DNA from: an uncultured Scytonema sp.
GTDB taxonomy: Bacteria > Cyanobacteriota > Cyanobacteriia > Cyanobacteriales > Nostocaceae
Length of the DNA stretch: 64,000 bases
Reading direction: 5' to 3'
Assembly: GCA_937873135.1 (NCBI GenBank)
Contig: CALMVQ010000161.1
Coordinates: 27,418-91,417, forward strand
Positions 63,975 to 64,000 of the stretch are shown one piece after another. Position numbers and translations under genes: made by a program. How positions within the stretch are numbered: position 1 is the stretch's first letter; every line of letters begins with the position of its first letter. The notes beneath the pieces are model-generated. The model worked only from the letters and a program-made list of their open reading frames with translations. It ran no database searches and had not been told where the DNA came from.

Positions 63975-64000
63975 CGAATTTATCCATCATCTGTGCGACT

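Overview
The window reads as chromosome of a filamentous, probably heterocyst-forming cyanobacterium (Nostocales). The basis is indirect: GCGATCGC-type HIP1 octamers are frequent, heptamer repeats of the AAAAGTC type and many short palindromic repeats sit between genes, and several genes belong to families I know mainly from cyanobacteria (CPP1-like J-protein, DUF2811, DUF4330, a fused GDP-mannose pyrophosphorylase/phosphohexomutase, XisI, Uma2, PEP-CTERM). The species cannot be named from the sequence. No rRNA, tRNA or CRISPR array was recognised.

Region 1-20 kb is a surface-polysaccharide region: six family 2/4 glycosyltransferases, an O-antigen-ligase-like membrane protein, a GIPC-transferase-like protein, two sister methyltransferases, a membrane-anchored beta-propeller protein and a nucleotidyltransferase/hexomutase fusion. 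Its chain-length/export kinase (Wzc-like) lies apart at 49.5 kb; no flippase or outer-membrane channel is visible, so the locus probably continues to the left or is scattered. Region 20-36 kb is mixed housekeeping: a response regulator, CPP1-like protein, HAD phosphatase, 4-hydroxyphenylpyruvate dioxygenase, a parvulin, a PPP phosphatase, an M48 protease, a DUF4330 protein, a secreted toroid-like protein, Uma2, and an alpha/beta hydrolase without a canonical histidine. A broken xisI follows.

Region 37-46 kb is a co-directional secretion/signalling block: a C39-peptidase ABC exporter, an HlyD adaptor, a membrane protein resembling a dead histidine kinase, a NarL-type response regulator, a CHASE2 histidine kinase and a PEP-CTERM protein. 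RNase Z and the Wzc-like kinase follow.

Region 52-62.6 kb is the most unusual part. An acyl-CoA dehydrogenase homologue and a PIG-L deacetylase overlap. Next come a HAD-NodS-like methyltransferase fusion, a choline-kinase-like sugar kinase, a DOMON-like protein, an AGE-family epimerase and a family 2 glycosyltransferase. Deacetylase, N-methyltransferase, acyl-chain enzyme and glycosyltransferase are the activities expected for an acylated amino-sugar product, so I propose a small undescribed glycoconjugate pathway. The window ends in an MFS transporter that appears frameshifted.

Intergenic DNA is rich in small structures: a 101-bp MITE with a 9-bp target duplication, a 40-bp perfect palindrome, a 49-nt perfect hairpin, a relic copy of part of the RNase Z gene, two copies of a heptamer-containing element, an isolated promoter-terminator pair that may be a small RNA, and a structured leader before the DUF2811 gene. 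All functions are read by eye from motifs; no database search was possible.
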